The notes beneath the pieces were generated by a model. It was not told the origin of the DNA. It did no database searches and worked only from the letters and a program-made list of their open reading frames with translations. From contig CAVYXF010000010.1 of the NCBI GenBank assembly GCA_963772335.1, positions 319,705-383,704 on the forward strand: DNA of 64,000 nucleotides, given 5' to 3'. Below are positions 9,671 to 18,152 of the stretch, in pieces. Source of the stretch: CAVYXF01 sp963772335 (GTDB lineage: Bacteria; Pseudomonadota; Alphaproteobacteria; Rhizobiales; Rhodomicrobiaceae). The translations under genes were made by a program, and so were the position numbers. Every line of letters begins with the position of its first letter. The stretch's first letter is position 1.

Positions 9671-10125
9671 GCATATCCTCCCTTTTGTTGCGCGCTTGGG
9701 AGGAGAGCAACACCGAACCAATAGTCCGTCATTGTCTGAATAGTCCTCGCAAGTCTTTCGAAATTTACGGGCTTCTGAATGAAGGTGCTGGCGCCGAGCG
9801 CATAGCAGGTGTCGACATCGCCGTCGTTGCTGGACGTGGTCAGGATGACGACCGGGATCGATTTCAAGGCTTCCTCGGCCTTGATGATCTCGAGCAGGCG
9901 GCGACCATCCATGCCTGGCATGTTCAAATCGAGCACGATCAGGTCGGCCTGCGGGTCGGACAAGGCCGCGTATTTGCCCTCCCGGTGCAGGAACGTCAGG
10001 GCTTCCTGGCCGCTTCGGCACCAGGAGATCGGCCTGAGGAGGTGCGCTCTGCGGAAGCTTCGCTCCGTCGCTTCGTAGTCGTCCTCGTTGTCCTCGACGA
10101 CGAGAATGTAGGGCAAATTGGTCAT
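9667..10125 (-). CDS. Single-domain response regulator (Rcp1-like)
   Basis: A 152-residue stand-alone receiver domain. It has the acidic pocket EDNEDD at 11-16, phospho-acceptor Asp66 in VLDLNMPGMDG, the Thr of ILTTSS and the Lys of FIQKPV. No output domain is present. The extended loop before strand 3 (HREGKYAALSDPQADLI) is typical of receivers partnered with phytochrome-type or PAS kinases. It overlaps the upstream PAS kinase gene and the downstream hybrid kinase gene by 4 bases each, so all three are very likely one relay. Confidence 0.9.
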   Translation of the reverse strand: MTNLPYILVVEDNEDDYEATERSFRRAHLLRPISWCRSGQEALTFLHREGKYAALSDPQADLIVLDLNMPGMDGRRLLEIIKAEEALKSIPVVILTTSSNDGDVDTCYALGASTFIQKPVNFERLARTIQTMTDYWFGVALLPSAQQKGGYA

Positions 10126-11630
10126 CGCCTTCCCGCCTCCTCGGCGGCGTTAATGGTGAAGTAGAAGGTCGTGCCTTCCCCCACCTCCGACTCCAGCCAA
10201 ATGCGGCCGTTGTGACGGTCGATGATCTTCTGCACGAAGGTCAATCCGACGCCGGTGCCCTTCACCGAGTCGTCCTCTTCGTTAAGGCGCTTGAAAATCC
10301 GAAAAATTTCCGCGTGGAACTCCTTCGGAATGCCTATGCCGTTATCGCGGACATAGAAAACCTCTTCATCCGAAGCCTCGGGCACCAGCGCCGCCATCGA
10401 AACGCAACCGATCTCGACGCGTTTATTGGGCTTGTTGTTGTATTTGATCGCGTTGCTGATGAGGTTGCGGAATACCTCGGTGATGCGCGGCCGGTCGCAG
10501 ACGATGGTGGGCAAGGGGACCGGAATTACGATCTCAACCTTCTGCTCCTGGATCGTGCTTTCCCTCATGGCGAGAATGTCCCTGATCACCTCATTCAGGT
10601 CGGTCGCCTGCACGGCCAGCCGCTGACGGCCGAGACGCGAGAAATAGAGCAGATCCTCAATCAGCCGCTCCATGCGCTGGCACAGAAACACCATGCGATC
10701 GAGGCGCTTTATGCCTTTTTCGTCGAGAACGTTTCCACAATCCTCCTTGAGGAACATCGCATTGTTGGCGACACCGCGAAGCGGCTCCTTCAGATCGTGG
10801 CTGGCGATATAGGCGAAGTCGTCGAGCTCCTGATTGCTGCGCGCCAGATCGGCGGTAAATGCCTGTTTTTGTTGCTCCAGCGCCTTGCGCACTGAGATAT
10901 CCCTGACAAGCCCGGCGAACACCCGCTTGCCGTGGACATGCATCTCGCTGACACCCAGCTCGATGGGAAAGATGATGCCGTCCTTGCGCCGCGCCAGCAT
11001 CTCGCGTCCGGGCACGCCAATGATCTTCGGAGCGCCGCCACCGAGGTAGTGCGAGATGTACTGATCGTGCACGGCAGCATCGCGCGCGACCATCACCTTG
11101 CTCACATTCTGACCAAGCAGCTCCTCCGGCTTATAGCCGAACATGTGCTCGACGGCGCGGTTGACCTGCAAGATAGTTCCCCGCTCGTCGATGGTGATCA
11201 GCCCGTCGACGATATTGTCCATCAGCAGTTCCAGGAAGATCTTGTTGGCTTCCTGCTGCTTGCGCTCGGTGATGTCGTGAATAATGCCAACGTAGGCATG
11301 ATCGTCCGCCAGGTCCGTTGCCGTTACTCCGAGGCTGATTGGAAAAACTGTGCCGTCCTTGCGCCGCGCCGATACCTCGCGGCCGATCCCTATAATCTTG
11401 GCGATGCCTGTGCGTTCATAGTTCTCGAGGTAGCTGTCGTGCTCGGAATGATAGGGCTCCGGCATCAACATTTTCACATTGTGTCCGATCACCTCTTCTG
11501 GCGCGTAGCCGAAGATCCTCGCGGCGGCGGGATTGAAGCTGCGAACCGTTCCCTGTGCGTCGATGGTGATGACTCCATCGATCATCGTGTTCATGACGGC
11601 GCGCAGAGTCCTGGCATCCATAGTTGTCAT
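10122..11630 (-). CDS. PAS-PAS sensor histidine kinase
   Basis: A 502-residue soluble kinase with two tandem PAS domains (about 8-125 and 132-255, both with the FNPAAARIFGY / VNRAVEHMFGY-type core and GHNVKMLMPEPYHSEHD-like motifs of FixL-type PAS domains). The dimerisation/phosphorylation helix contains His278 in YIASHDLKEPLRG. The ATPase domain shows NLISNAIKYN, DNGIGIP and GTGVGL. The phospho-site type (SHDLKEP) is that of phytochrome-like and FixL-related kinases; a heme or flavin ligand cannot be judged. It is the first gene of a three-gene set with 4-base overlaps. Confidence 0.9.
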   Translation of the reverse strand: MTTMDARTLRAVMNTMIDGVITIDAQGTVRSFNPAAARIFGYAPEEVIGHNVKMLMPEPYHSEHDSYLENYERTGIAKIIGIGREVSARRKDGTVFPISLGVTATDLADDHAYVGIIHDITERKQQEANKIFLELLMDNIVDGLITIDERGTILQVNRAVEHMFGYKPEELLGQNVSKVMVARDAAVHDQYISHYLGGGAPKIIGVPGREMLARRKDGIIFPIELGVSEMHVHGKRVFAGLVRDISVRKALEQQKQAFTADLARSNQELDDFAYIASHDLKEPLRGVANNAMFLKEDCGNVLDEKGIKRLDRMVFLCQRMERLIEDLLYFSRLGRQRLAVQATDLNEVIRDILAMRESTIQEQKVEIVIPVPLPTIVCDRPRITEVFRNLISNAIKYNNKPNKRVEIGCVSMAALVPEASDEEVFYVRDNGIGIPKEFHAEIFRIFKRLNEEDDSVKGTGVGLTFVQKIIDRHNGRIWLESEVGEGTTFYFTINAAEEAGRR

Positions 11631-12346
11631 CGGCTACCTCGGTCCGACCGACCGGCCGCGCTCTCTTAAGAAGCGCAGACGGGGCGGTGACCTTCATTGA
11701 GTAACCGATCGCGTTTAACGGCCCATTGCAGATGTCGATCCAATTCGGCGGATATCCCAAGAAGAAATCCCCTTATAATTACATTCTGCATGGGAATATC
11801 TATTTTGGGTCGTTCTAGATTTATTTTTCTAACGATTTTGAAGCCACTACCCCTAGCTGTTGTGCATTGCTGATTTCGGCACGTATGGTGACAAAAATTT
11901 AATCATATGGCGTCATGCCGCAGGAACTTGATTGTTTCGCCGCTTCGTCTTAACTCACCGTCACCACCGTGCACCTAGAATTGAGCATAGCCGTTGGCCT
12001 AAGAGCGCCTGGCGGCTATCGCGACGGGTTGCATTTGACGTTCAGGTCACAAACACCGCGATTTTTGTTTACCGAGACCCGGTTCGCAGCGCTCGCTTGC
12101 GGGCCGATCCGACAGGAGTTGCTTGCGTGGTGCGTGTTGGAGAACTGCATTCGCCATGAGACCGACGTGAACCACCGATCGCCGGGGCGACGGTCATCAA
12201 AATTTCCGGGAAAGCGCCGGATGAAGGCCGCAACGGAAACGATCCTAAAGCGCTTCCCTATGAATTTGGCATATCTCGTGAACGTTGAGCGCGATGGGCT
12301 CGTCTCACGCTAAGCGTTCAACGCAATCGTGCTGAAAGGAACATCA
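11631..12346. other. Long intergenic region between divergent signalling genes
   Basis: About 0.7 kb separates the minus-strand kinase from the plus-strand receiver. The part from 11760 to 11930 is clearly AT-richer than its surroundings and probably holds the promoters of the kinase operon. Two open frames at 11932-12159 and 11969-12313 have no recognisable domain, signal or ribosome binding site and are not called. A GGAAC at 11925-11930 is followed by CGTC at 18 bases, which only weakly resembles an EcfG promoter. Confidence 0.5.
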
Positions 12347-12787
12347 ATGCCCGCTCTGTCACGGATCATGTATGTGGATGACGATCCTGACCTGCGCGCG
12401 ATCGCCGAAATCTCACTCCGCGATCTCGGCGGCTTCGCTGTGGAGCTCTGCGGAAGCGGAGAGGAAGCTTTGCGGAAAGCGGCGGATTTCAAGCCGCAGA
12501 TCGTCCTGCTCGACGTCATGATGCCGGGAATGGATGGCATCGAGACGTTCAAACGCCTGCACGAGCTGCCGCAGACGGCCGATACGCCGATCGTGTTCGT
12601 CAGCGCCAGAGTGCAGAGCCACGAAGTCCATGCCTATCTCGCACTCGGCGCGGCCGGCGTTATTCCCAAGCCGTTCGATCCGCTGCAGCTCGGCGAACAG
12701 GCGCAAGCTCTTTGGAGCGAGTATCACGAGACGCTCGGCACCCCAACCGAACGCGGCGAGATGCAAGCCATTGCCCACGCGATGTGA
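12347..12787 (+). CDS. Single-domain response regulator (CheY-like)
   Basis: A 146-residue receiver: acidic residues DDD at 11-13, phospho-acceptor Asp56 in VLLDVMMPGMDG, and the conserved Lys in GVIPKPFDP. The ATG at 12347 is preceded at good spacing by GAAAGGA (12334-12340); an upstream in-frame Met at 12329 is less likely. There is no DNA-binding or enzymatic output. Its proximity to the kinase cluster suggests it belongs to the same relay, but it is separated by 0.7 kb and oriented divergently. Confidence 0.85.
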   Translation: MPALSRIMYVDDDPDLRAIAEISLRDLGGFAVELCGSGEEALRKAADFKPQIVLLDVMMPGMDGIETFKRLHELPQTADTPIVFVSARVQSHEVHAYLALGAAGVIPKPFDPLQLGEQAQALWSEYHETLGTPTERGEMQAIAHAM

Positions 12788-12912
12788 ACGGGAGAGCTTC
12801 GGAATCGTTGCAAGATCAATTAAGCCGGAAACGGCGCACCGCCGCTCTGTGACGTACGGCCACAATCCCCGCGCAAGCGGAAATCAGCACACCGCACGAC
12901 TTTTCGCCTTTA

Positions 12913-12941
12913 CTGGATCCCCGCTTTCGCGGAGATGACAG
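12913..12941. repeat. REP-like short palindrome
   Basis: A short element starting CTGGATCCCCGC with a 7-bp stem (12918-12924 with 12929-12935, one mismatch) and TTTC loop, ending GATGACAG. This resembles the small palindromic REP-type units scattered between genes in many proteobacteria. A related palindrome (AATCCCCGC core) occurs at 63933-63954. Confidence 0.5.
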
Positions 12942-12980
12942 CGCCATGTGGAGTCTTCACCTAAACCGGTCCCGCGCCGT

Positions 12981-13625
12981 TTAGCTCGCGCCGGGTGCGT
13001 GCCGGTCGAAGGCGATGATGATCCGGTAGCTGCGCGGCGAGGTGCCGGCGACCACAGGCACCACGACCTCCCGAGTGACGGAGAAGTAGCCCGCGGTCTG
13101 GTCCGGCGTGATGGTGACCGGTACTTTCACGTTTTCCGCCTTCAGCGTGTTACGGCCACTGTCCGTTATCGTCACCTTGATCGGAAGCGTCACCGTGCCC
13201 GGTTTGCCCTGTGGACCAAGCAATACACGGCCCGCGAAGCCGAATTTTACCGAAAGTCCGCCGCCGATCGATTGGGCACATTCGCGCGCTGTCTTCGTGA
13301 TCTCGCCGCGATGGATGACGGAAAGGCTGTCATTGTTGCCGCCTTTGGCCATGAAGGTGATATTGCCGTCACCGGGGCCAACCGCAACGGTTGGACATTC
13401 GCTGCCCGGGGCCGTGATATCGACCTGCCCGCCCGCGTCGGTTTGGGCCGCAGTCAGCAGGTTGCCTTCCGACACCTTCTGGGTCGTCTCGGGCTGCTTT
13501 CCGCCGCCGAAAATGCCGCCGCTGAAAGATGACGTCAGCGTCGAGACGCCGCAGCCGCCGAGCGCGAGTCCCGAAACCAATATGATGCCTGCCGTGAACG
13601 CACGACGCAGCGCATGTGTTGCCAT
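12981..13625 (-). CDS. Putative lipoprotein, unknown function
   Basis: A 214-residue protein with a lipobox (LALGGCG, Cys at about residue 25), so it is probably lipid-anchored. The mature part begins with a Ser/Gly-rich stretch, then beta-rich sequence with Cys77 and Cys114, which could pair. No catalytic motif is visible. It resembles short conserved lipoproteins of Rhizobiales annotated as hypothetical. It stands alone between the receiver gene and divergent ispH. Confidence 0.7.
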   Translation of the reverse strand: MATHALRRAFTAGIILVSGLALGGCGVSTLTSSFSGGIFGGGKQPETTQKVSEGNLLTAAQTDAGGQVDITAPGSECPTVAVGPGDGNITFMAKGGNNDSLSVIHRGEITKTARECAQSIGGGLSVKFGFAGRVLLGPQGKPGTVTLPIKVTITDSGRNTLKAENVKVPVTITPDQTAGYFSVTREVVVPVVAGTSPRSYRIIIAFDRHAPGAS

Positions 13626-13850
13626 TCCCCGTTACCCCGTCCCAAGGTTTAAAACCCTGGTTCTTTCCTTTCCCTCAGCCCAACTAGCGTTGGATTGCGG
13701 ACACTGTGTGACATGCTTATTGTTGGCTAGGAAAGATTTTTGCTACAACCGAGCTAAAGCCAACCCTTCCAAGCGTCGCGCCGGGATGCCGCGTGGATTT
13801 GCATCTTGGCAGCGACGGCTTTCCCTTTCAACTAGCAAGGCTCGTTTTTC

Positions 13851-14846
13851 ATGACCGATGTGATCGAGTGCAACAGCGGCGAGCCTGGAGCGGTTAAACC
13901 GCCTCTCACGATCCTGCTTTCCGCGCCGCGCGGCTTCTGCGCCGGTGTCGACCGGGCCATCCAGATCGTGGAAATGGCATTGCAGCGATTTGGCCCGCCC
14001 GTCTACGTGCGCCATGAGATCGTCCACAACCGGACTGTGGTGGAGAGTCTTGAAGCAAAGGGGGCGGTGTTCGTCGAAGAGCTGGACGAAATCCCCGATG
14101 GCGATGCGCCAGTGGTGTTCTCGGCTCATGGCGTGCCCAAAGCCGTGCCTGCCGAGGCAAGCCGCCGCAGGCTGTTCCATCTCGATGCCACCTGTCCACT
14201 GGTGTCCAAGGTGCACGTCGAGGTGGAGAGGCACTTCACCCAAGGGCGGGAGGTAATCCTGATCGGGCATGCGCGCCACCCGGAAGTGCTCGGCACCATG
14301 GGCCAGCTGCCGGAGGGCGCGGTCAAGCTGGTCGAAACCGTCGCCGACGCCGAAAGCTTCGTGCCGCGCGATCCGGAGAAGCTGGCTTATGTCACCCAGA
14401 CTACGCTCTCGGTCGATGACACGCGCGCCGTCGTCGAAGTGCTGCGGCGCCGCTTCCCCCAGATCCATGGTCCACACAAGAACGACATCTGCTATGCCAC
14501 CACGAACCGTCAGAGCGCGGTGAAGGTGATCGCCGAGCGCGCCGACCTCGTTCTCGTGGTCGGGGCGCCGAACAGTTCCAACTCCGTGCGGCTCGTCGAG
14601 GTTGCCGAGCGAGCCGGCTGCCGCGCCGCGTTTCTGGTGCAGACGCCCGCCGCGATTCCGTGGGAGCACATCAACGCGCCGCGCGTGCTCGGGCTGACGG
14701 CCGGCGCCTCGGCTCCCGAACATCTGGTCCAAGGCATCATCGACGCCTTCCGGGAGCGGTTCGACGTCAAGATCGAGACCGTGACCACGGCGTCTGAGAA
14801 CGTCACTTTCAAACTGCCCCGCGCCCTCCAGGACAGCGCCGCCTGA
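13851..14846 (+). CDS. ispH: 4-hydroxy-3-methylbut-2-enyl diphosphate reductase
   Basis: IspH (LytB), the last enzyme of the MEP isoprenoid pathway, reduces HMBPP to IPP and DMAPP with a [4Fe-4S] cluster. The three cluster cysteines are present: Cys30 in PRGFCAGVDRA, Cys115 in DATCPLV and Cys214 in ICYATTNRQ. The His of VRHEIVHN and the SxN motif of NSSNSVRL are also present. At 331 residues it is normal length. It is followed after 6 bases by thrB and then rnhA, a common rhizobial order. Confidence 0.96.
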   Translation: MTDVIECNSGEPGAVKPPLTILLSAPRGFCAGVDRAIQIVEMALQRFGPPVYVRHEIVHNRTVVESLEAKGAVFVEELDEIPDGDAPVVFSAHGVPKAVPAEASRRRLFHLDATCPLVSKVHVEVERHFTQGREVILIGHARHPEVLGTMGQLPEGAVKLVETVADAESFVPRDPEKLAYVTQTTLSVDDTRAVVEVLRRRFPQIHGPHKNDICYATTNRQSAVKVIAERADLVLVVGAPNSSNSVRLVEVAERAGCRAAFLVQTPAAIPWEHINAPRVLGLTAGASAPEHLVQGIIDAFRERFDVKIETVTTASENVTFKLPRALQDSAA

Positions 14847-14852
14847 GCCCTC

Positions 14853-15812
14853 ATGGCCGTCTACACCGAAGTCTCCGATGAAGAGCTGATGGCGCTCCTG
14901 GCGCGCTACGACATCGGCGCGCTGCTCTCGTTCAAGGGCATTGCCGAGGGCGTCGAGAACAGCAACTACCTGCTCACGACGGAGAAAAGCCACTACATTC
15001 TCACGCTTTACGAAAAGCGCGTGCGCCGCGAAGACCTGCCGTTCTTCCTCGGCCTGATGGAGCATCTGGCGAGCCGCGGCCTGCCCTGCCCCACGCCGGT
15101 TCACGACAGTTCGGGCATCGTGCTTCAGGAGCTCGCCGGCCGGCCGGCAGCCATCATCAGCTTCCTCAATGGCTATTCCGTGCGCCGGCCCCGTGTTACG
15201 CATTGCGCACCCGTCGGCGCCGCGCTTGCCGATCTGCATCTGGCCGGCGCGGATTTCAGCCTCAAACGCAACAATGCGCTGTCGCTCGCGGGCTGGCGCC
15301 AGCTCGCCGAGGCGACCGCCGACAAGGCCGACACCGTCACCCCCGGCCTTGCCGAAGAGATTGCCGCCGAGCTGCGTTATCTGGAGGAGGTCTGGCCCGC
15401 TGACCTGCCGGCCGGTGTCATCCATGCCGATCTGTTCCCGGACAACGTGTTTTTTCGCGGCGAGGCGATGTCCGGCCTAATAGACTTCTATTTCGCGTGC
15501 AACGACCTCTTTGCCTATGACCTTGCCGTTTGCCTCAACGCCTGGTGCTTCGAGGAGCCGAACGCCATCAACGTCACCAAAGCGCGCGCGCTGATACGCG
15601 GCTACACCGTGCGGCGCCCCTTGAGCGAGGGGGAAATCAGCGCACTGCCGATCCTTGCGCGGGGGGCAGCGCTGCGTTTCCTGCTCACACGTCTTTACGA
15701 CTGGTTCAACACCAGCGAGAGCGCGCTCGTGAAGCCGAAAGACCCGCTGGAATACCGCCGTAAGCTGCGATTTCACCAGTTGGTGCGCTCCGTCGGCGAT
15801 TACGGAGTGTGA
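14853..15812 (+). CDS. thrB: Homoserine kinase (ThrB, APH-fold type)
   Basis: Phosphorylates homoserine for threonine synthesis. This is the aminoglycoside-phosphotransferase-like form found in alphaproteobacteria and pseudomonads, not the GHMP kinase. The kinase motifs are VIHADLFPDNVFF (catalytic loop Asp) and LIDFYFACNDLFAYDLA (metal-binding Asp). At 319 residues it is full length. It lies between ispH (6-base gap) and rnhA, whose possible GTG start overlaps its stop codon. thrC, the next pathway enzyme, is about 9 kb away on the other strand. Confidence 0.93.
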   Translation: MAVYTEVSDEELMALLARYDIGALLSFKGIAEGVENSNYLLTTEKSHYILTLYEKRVRREDLPFFLGLMEHLASRGLPCPTPVHDSSGIVLQELAGRPAAIISFLNGYSVRRPRVTHCAPVGAALADLHLAGADFSLKRNNALSLAGWRQLAEATADKADTVTPGLAEEIAAELRYLEEVWPADLPAGVIHADLFPDNVFFRGEAMSGLIDFYFACNDLFAYDLAVCLNAWCFEEPNAINVTKARALIRGYTVRRPLSEGEISALPILARGAALRFLLTRLYDWFNTSESALVKPKDPLEYRRKLRFHQLVRSVGDYGV

Positions 15813-15817
15813 GGAAT

Positions 15818-16333
15818 ATGGCGGGGAAGGACAAAGCACCGGTGGTGATCTATAGCGACGGCGCCTGCTCGGGCAATCCCGGGCCGGGTGGCTGGGGTGC
15901 GCTGCTGATTTACGGCAATCACCGCAAGGAGCTGAAAGGCGGCGAGGCGCTCACAACCAACAACCGCATGGAGCTGCGCGCTGCGACCGAGGCTCTGGAC
16001 GCGCTAACGCGGCCCTGCACTATCGAGGTGCACACCAACTCGCAATATGTCCGCAACGGCATCATGCAGTGGATTCACCGCTGGAAGGCGAATGGCTGGC
16101 GCACGGCAGGCAAGGACCCGGTGAAGAACGAGGATCTCTGGCGGCGGCTGGACGAGGCAAGCCAGCGGCATCAGATCACCTGGCATTGGGTGAAGGGTCA
16201 TGCCGGCCATGAGGAGAACGAGCGCGCCGATGCGCTCGCGCGCGAAGGCATGAAGCCATTCTTGAAGAAGAAGACCAAAGCTTCTGCTCCGATTGGGGAT
16301 GAATCGGGCGAAGAACCAGCGGGCGGAAGCTGA
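15818..16333 (+). CDS. rnhA: Ribonuclease HI with Asp-to-Asn at a catalytic position
   Basis: RNase HI degrades the RNA strand of RNA:DNA hybrids. The fold motifs are clear: YSDGACSGNPGPGGWG (Asp14), NNRMELRA (Glu52), ENERADALA (Asp138) and WVKGHAGH. The third metal-binding aspartate, normally in TDSxYV, is Asn74 here (HTNSQYVRNG, codon AAC at 16037-16039). In E. coli the equivalent Asp70 is needed for catalysis. The ATG at 15818 sits behind GGAG/GAGG; a GTG at 15809, overlapping the thrB stop, would add three residues. The charged C-terminal tail is not part of the core. Confidence 0.9.
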   Translation: MAGKDKAPVVIYSDGACSGNPGPGGWGALLIYGNHRKELKGGEALTTNNRMELRAATEALDALTRPCTIEVHTNSQYVRNGIMQWIHRWKANGWRTAGKDPVKNEDLWRRLDEASQRHQITWHWVKGHAGHEENERADALAREGMKPFLKKKTKASAPIGDESGEEPAGGS

Positions 16334-16352
16334 ACCCTAAAGCAGTAGCCCC

Positions 16353-16498
16353 GATGGAGCGAAGCGTAATCCGGGATAAGATTAGTAAATATTCCACTTA
16401 ACCGGGGCAAGCACGAGCTGGCGAGCGATGCGATCTCCAAGAACCATGATGAATTCCGCGCGTGCTGCTGTTGAACCCGGATTTCGCTTCGCTCCATC
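16353..16498. repeat. Inverted pair of REP-like 23-bp units
   Basis: Two 23-bp units in opposite orientation, 16353-16375 (GATGGAGCGAAGCG...) and 16476-16498 (...CGCTTCGCTCCATC), match with one mismatch and are separated by 100 bases. Such GATGGAGCGAAGC units are familiar interspersed palindromes in Rhizobiales. They sit between the convergent rnhA and peroxiredoxin genes and could form a large hairpin. Confidence 0.7.
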
Positions 16499-16581
16499 CG
16501 GGCTACCCGCTACCCGCGAATAAGAAGCGAAGTTTAGCGGTATCGGCTCTTGGCCGATACCAAACGACAGATGCCGCAATA

Positions 16582-17067
16582 TCAAAGCGCCTCCAGCAGG
16601 GCCTCTGCCGCGCTTTTCTCGGCCTTGCTCGGCACATCCTCGACATTCAGGAGCTTGACGATCCCGTCCTCGATCAGCATCGCATAGCGCTTCGAACGCA
16701 GGCCAAGACCGGCGGCCGAGCCGTCGTGCTCCAGACCAAGCGCGCGCGCGAAATCGGCGTTGCCGTCCGCGAGAAACAGGATCTTATCGTCCGCACCCGT
16801 CGATCTTGCCCAGGCATCGAGCACGAACACATCGTTCACCGCCGTGCAGGCGATGGTGTCGATCCCTTTGGCTTTGAAGCTGTCGGCGCTCGTCAGAAAG
16901 CCGGGCAAATGGCTGTTGCTGCAGGTGGGCGTGAAAGCCCCGGGCACGGCGAACAGCACGACCCGCTTGCCTGCAAAGATATCGTCCGTGGTTCTGACGG
17001 CGGTGCCCGAGGGTGTCATAATGCGAAAGGTCGCGTCGGGCAGGCGGCTTCCAATGGCAACAGCCAT
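16582..17067 (-). CDS. Peroxiredoxin, PRX5-like
   Basis: A 161-residue thiol peroxidase of the Prx5 subfamily, which reduces hydrogen and organic peroxides. The peroxidatic cysteine is Cys49 in VPGAFTPTCSNSHLPGF, the hallmark of this subfamily. The start at 17067 follows an AGGGAGA ribosome binding site; upstream in-frame sequence is unlikely to be translated. The C-terminus (VSKAEKSAAEALLEAL-like) is typical. The glutaredoxin found fused to some homologues is absent. It lies convergent to rnhA and 67 bases downstream of the DsbD-like gene. Confidence 0.9.
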   Translation of the reverse strand: MAVAIGSRLPDATFRIMTPSGTAVRTTDDIFAGKRVVLFAVPGAFTPTCSNSHLPGFLTSADSFKAKGIDTIACTAVNDVFVLDAWARSTGADDKILFLADGNADFARALGLEHDGSAAGLGLRSKRYAMLIEDGIVKLLNVEDVPSKAEKSAAEALLEAL

Positions 17068-17134
17068 GGCAAATCTCCCTATTTGGCTGCCGAACCGGCC
17101 GCCCAGATGTCCAACATGCCACAATCCGCGCGCA

Positions 17135-18007
17135 TCATTTCACGGGCGAGGTGCTTTCGCAACTGCCCTGGTCAGAGACAGTGGTGAAGGTCAGCGGCTT
17201 CTCCTGGAGGGCGGGAACGCCCTCTGCTGGCAGGAAAAAAAGGTAGGTGGCGCGGCCGGGGCTGGTCACCTCCTCCGGCGCGGGCGCGCCAAGCCCGGCC
17301 TCCGGGGGCGCCTCGACCATCAGGTCGCGGCCTTCCACACGGGGATCGAAGGCAGTTTCGACGCGCAGCGCCGGCCCATCGGCCGCTTTGGTGAGCGTCG
17401 CCGAAACGAAACGATGCGGGCAGGCAGTCCCCGGCTCCTGCTTGCGCGGCACGCGCGCGAGCGTAGCGAGAACCGCCGCGCGGTCGCTGCCCTTTACCGG
17501 CCTATCCATATCGAGGCTGAGCTGCGCCTCGACGGGCATGCAGATGTCCTTGCAGATACCATAGGCGATGGCGAGATTGAGGCTTACCGGCTTCTCTTCA
17601 GCGTCGGGCGTGACCAGCACAGGCAGCACCAGGCGGCTCTTATAGCCGATCGAGGTCCCCTCGATTTCGCGGAAGCGGACCGGGGCCGGCCATAGCACCT
17701 CGGCCGCCTTGAGGTTGGCCGATTCATCCCATGAGAATGAGGGTGGAATGCCCTCGCCGGGGGTGCGCCAATAGGTTTTCCAGCCCGGCTCGAGCAGGAT
17801 TTCAATGGCGGCGACAGAGCGGGTTTGCCCGTCCCGCTCAACCGTCCCGGCGGTCAGGAGACGGATGCGCGTATGCGGCGCTTCATAGGTCAAAGGCGGC
17901 GCGCCGGTTTGGGCTGCGCTTGGCAGGGCACCGCTGCAGGCCAGCGCCATCAAGAATGCGCCACAGCATGAAACTCGCAGGAGCCGAAAGACGTTCAACC
18001 GATGCAT
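17135..18007 (-). CDS. Periplasmic DsbD alpha-domain-like protein
   Basis: A 290-residue exported protein with a signal peptide (ends about residue 32, PSAAQ). The mature part matches the N-terminal domain of thiol:disulfide interchange protein DsbD, with YWRTPGEGIPPSF and the redox motif GICKDICMP (CxxxC). No membrane core or thioredoxin domain is fused, so it would act as a separate periplasmic thiol carrier or copper/cytochrome assembly partner; that role is inference. It is divergent from yqgE. Confidence 0.8.
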   Translation of the reverse strand: MHRLNVFRLLRVSCCGAFLMALACSGALPSAAQTGAPPLTYEAPHTRIRLLTAGTVERDGQTRSVAAIEILLEPGWKTYWRTPGEGIPPSFSWDESANLKAAEVLWPAPVRFREIEGTSIGYKSRLVLPVLVTPDAEEKPVSLNLAIAYGICKDICMPVEAQLSLDMDRPVKGSDRAAVLATLARVPRKQEPGTACPHRFVSATLTKAADGPALRVETAFDPRVEGRDLMVEAPPEAGLGAPAPEEVTSPGRATYLFFLPAEGVPALQEKPLTFTTVSDQGSCESTSPVK

Positions 18008-18152
18008 AATGACCCGTTAGCTGATTCCCTTAGTCAATTAAGGAGAATAAACATATCCGTCGCGTTTTCGGGTTGGTTTGTCCGGGGGAAAGGGCTTGCC
18101 GCCGGACTAAGTCTCTTCACAGAGCCCGTTCGAACCGGGTAATCTACGGATC

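Noticed and set aside
6920..10021. 1033-codon version of the hybrid kinase
   Set aside because: The first ~117 codons are the neighbouring receiver gene in another frame; the ATG at 9670 overlaps that gene by 4 bases and starts the first receiver domain.
11932..12313. Two overlapping small open frames before the receiver gene
   Set aside because: No ribosome binding site, signal or known motif; likely by chance in an intergenic region.
13743..15425. 560-codon open frame antisense to ispH and thrB
   Set aside because: Composition is Arg/His/Gly-rich with no motif; a shadow of strong codon bias in the opposite genes.
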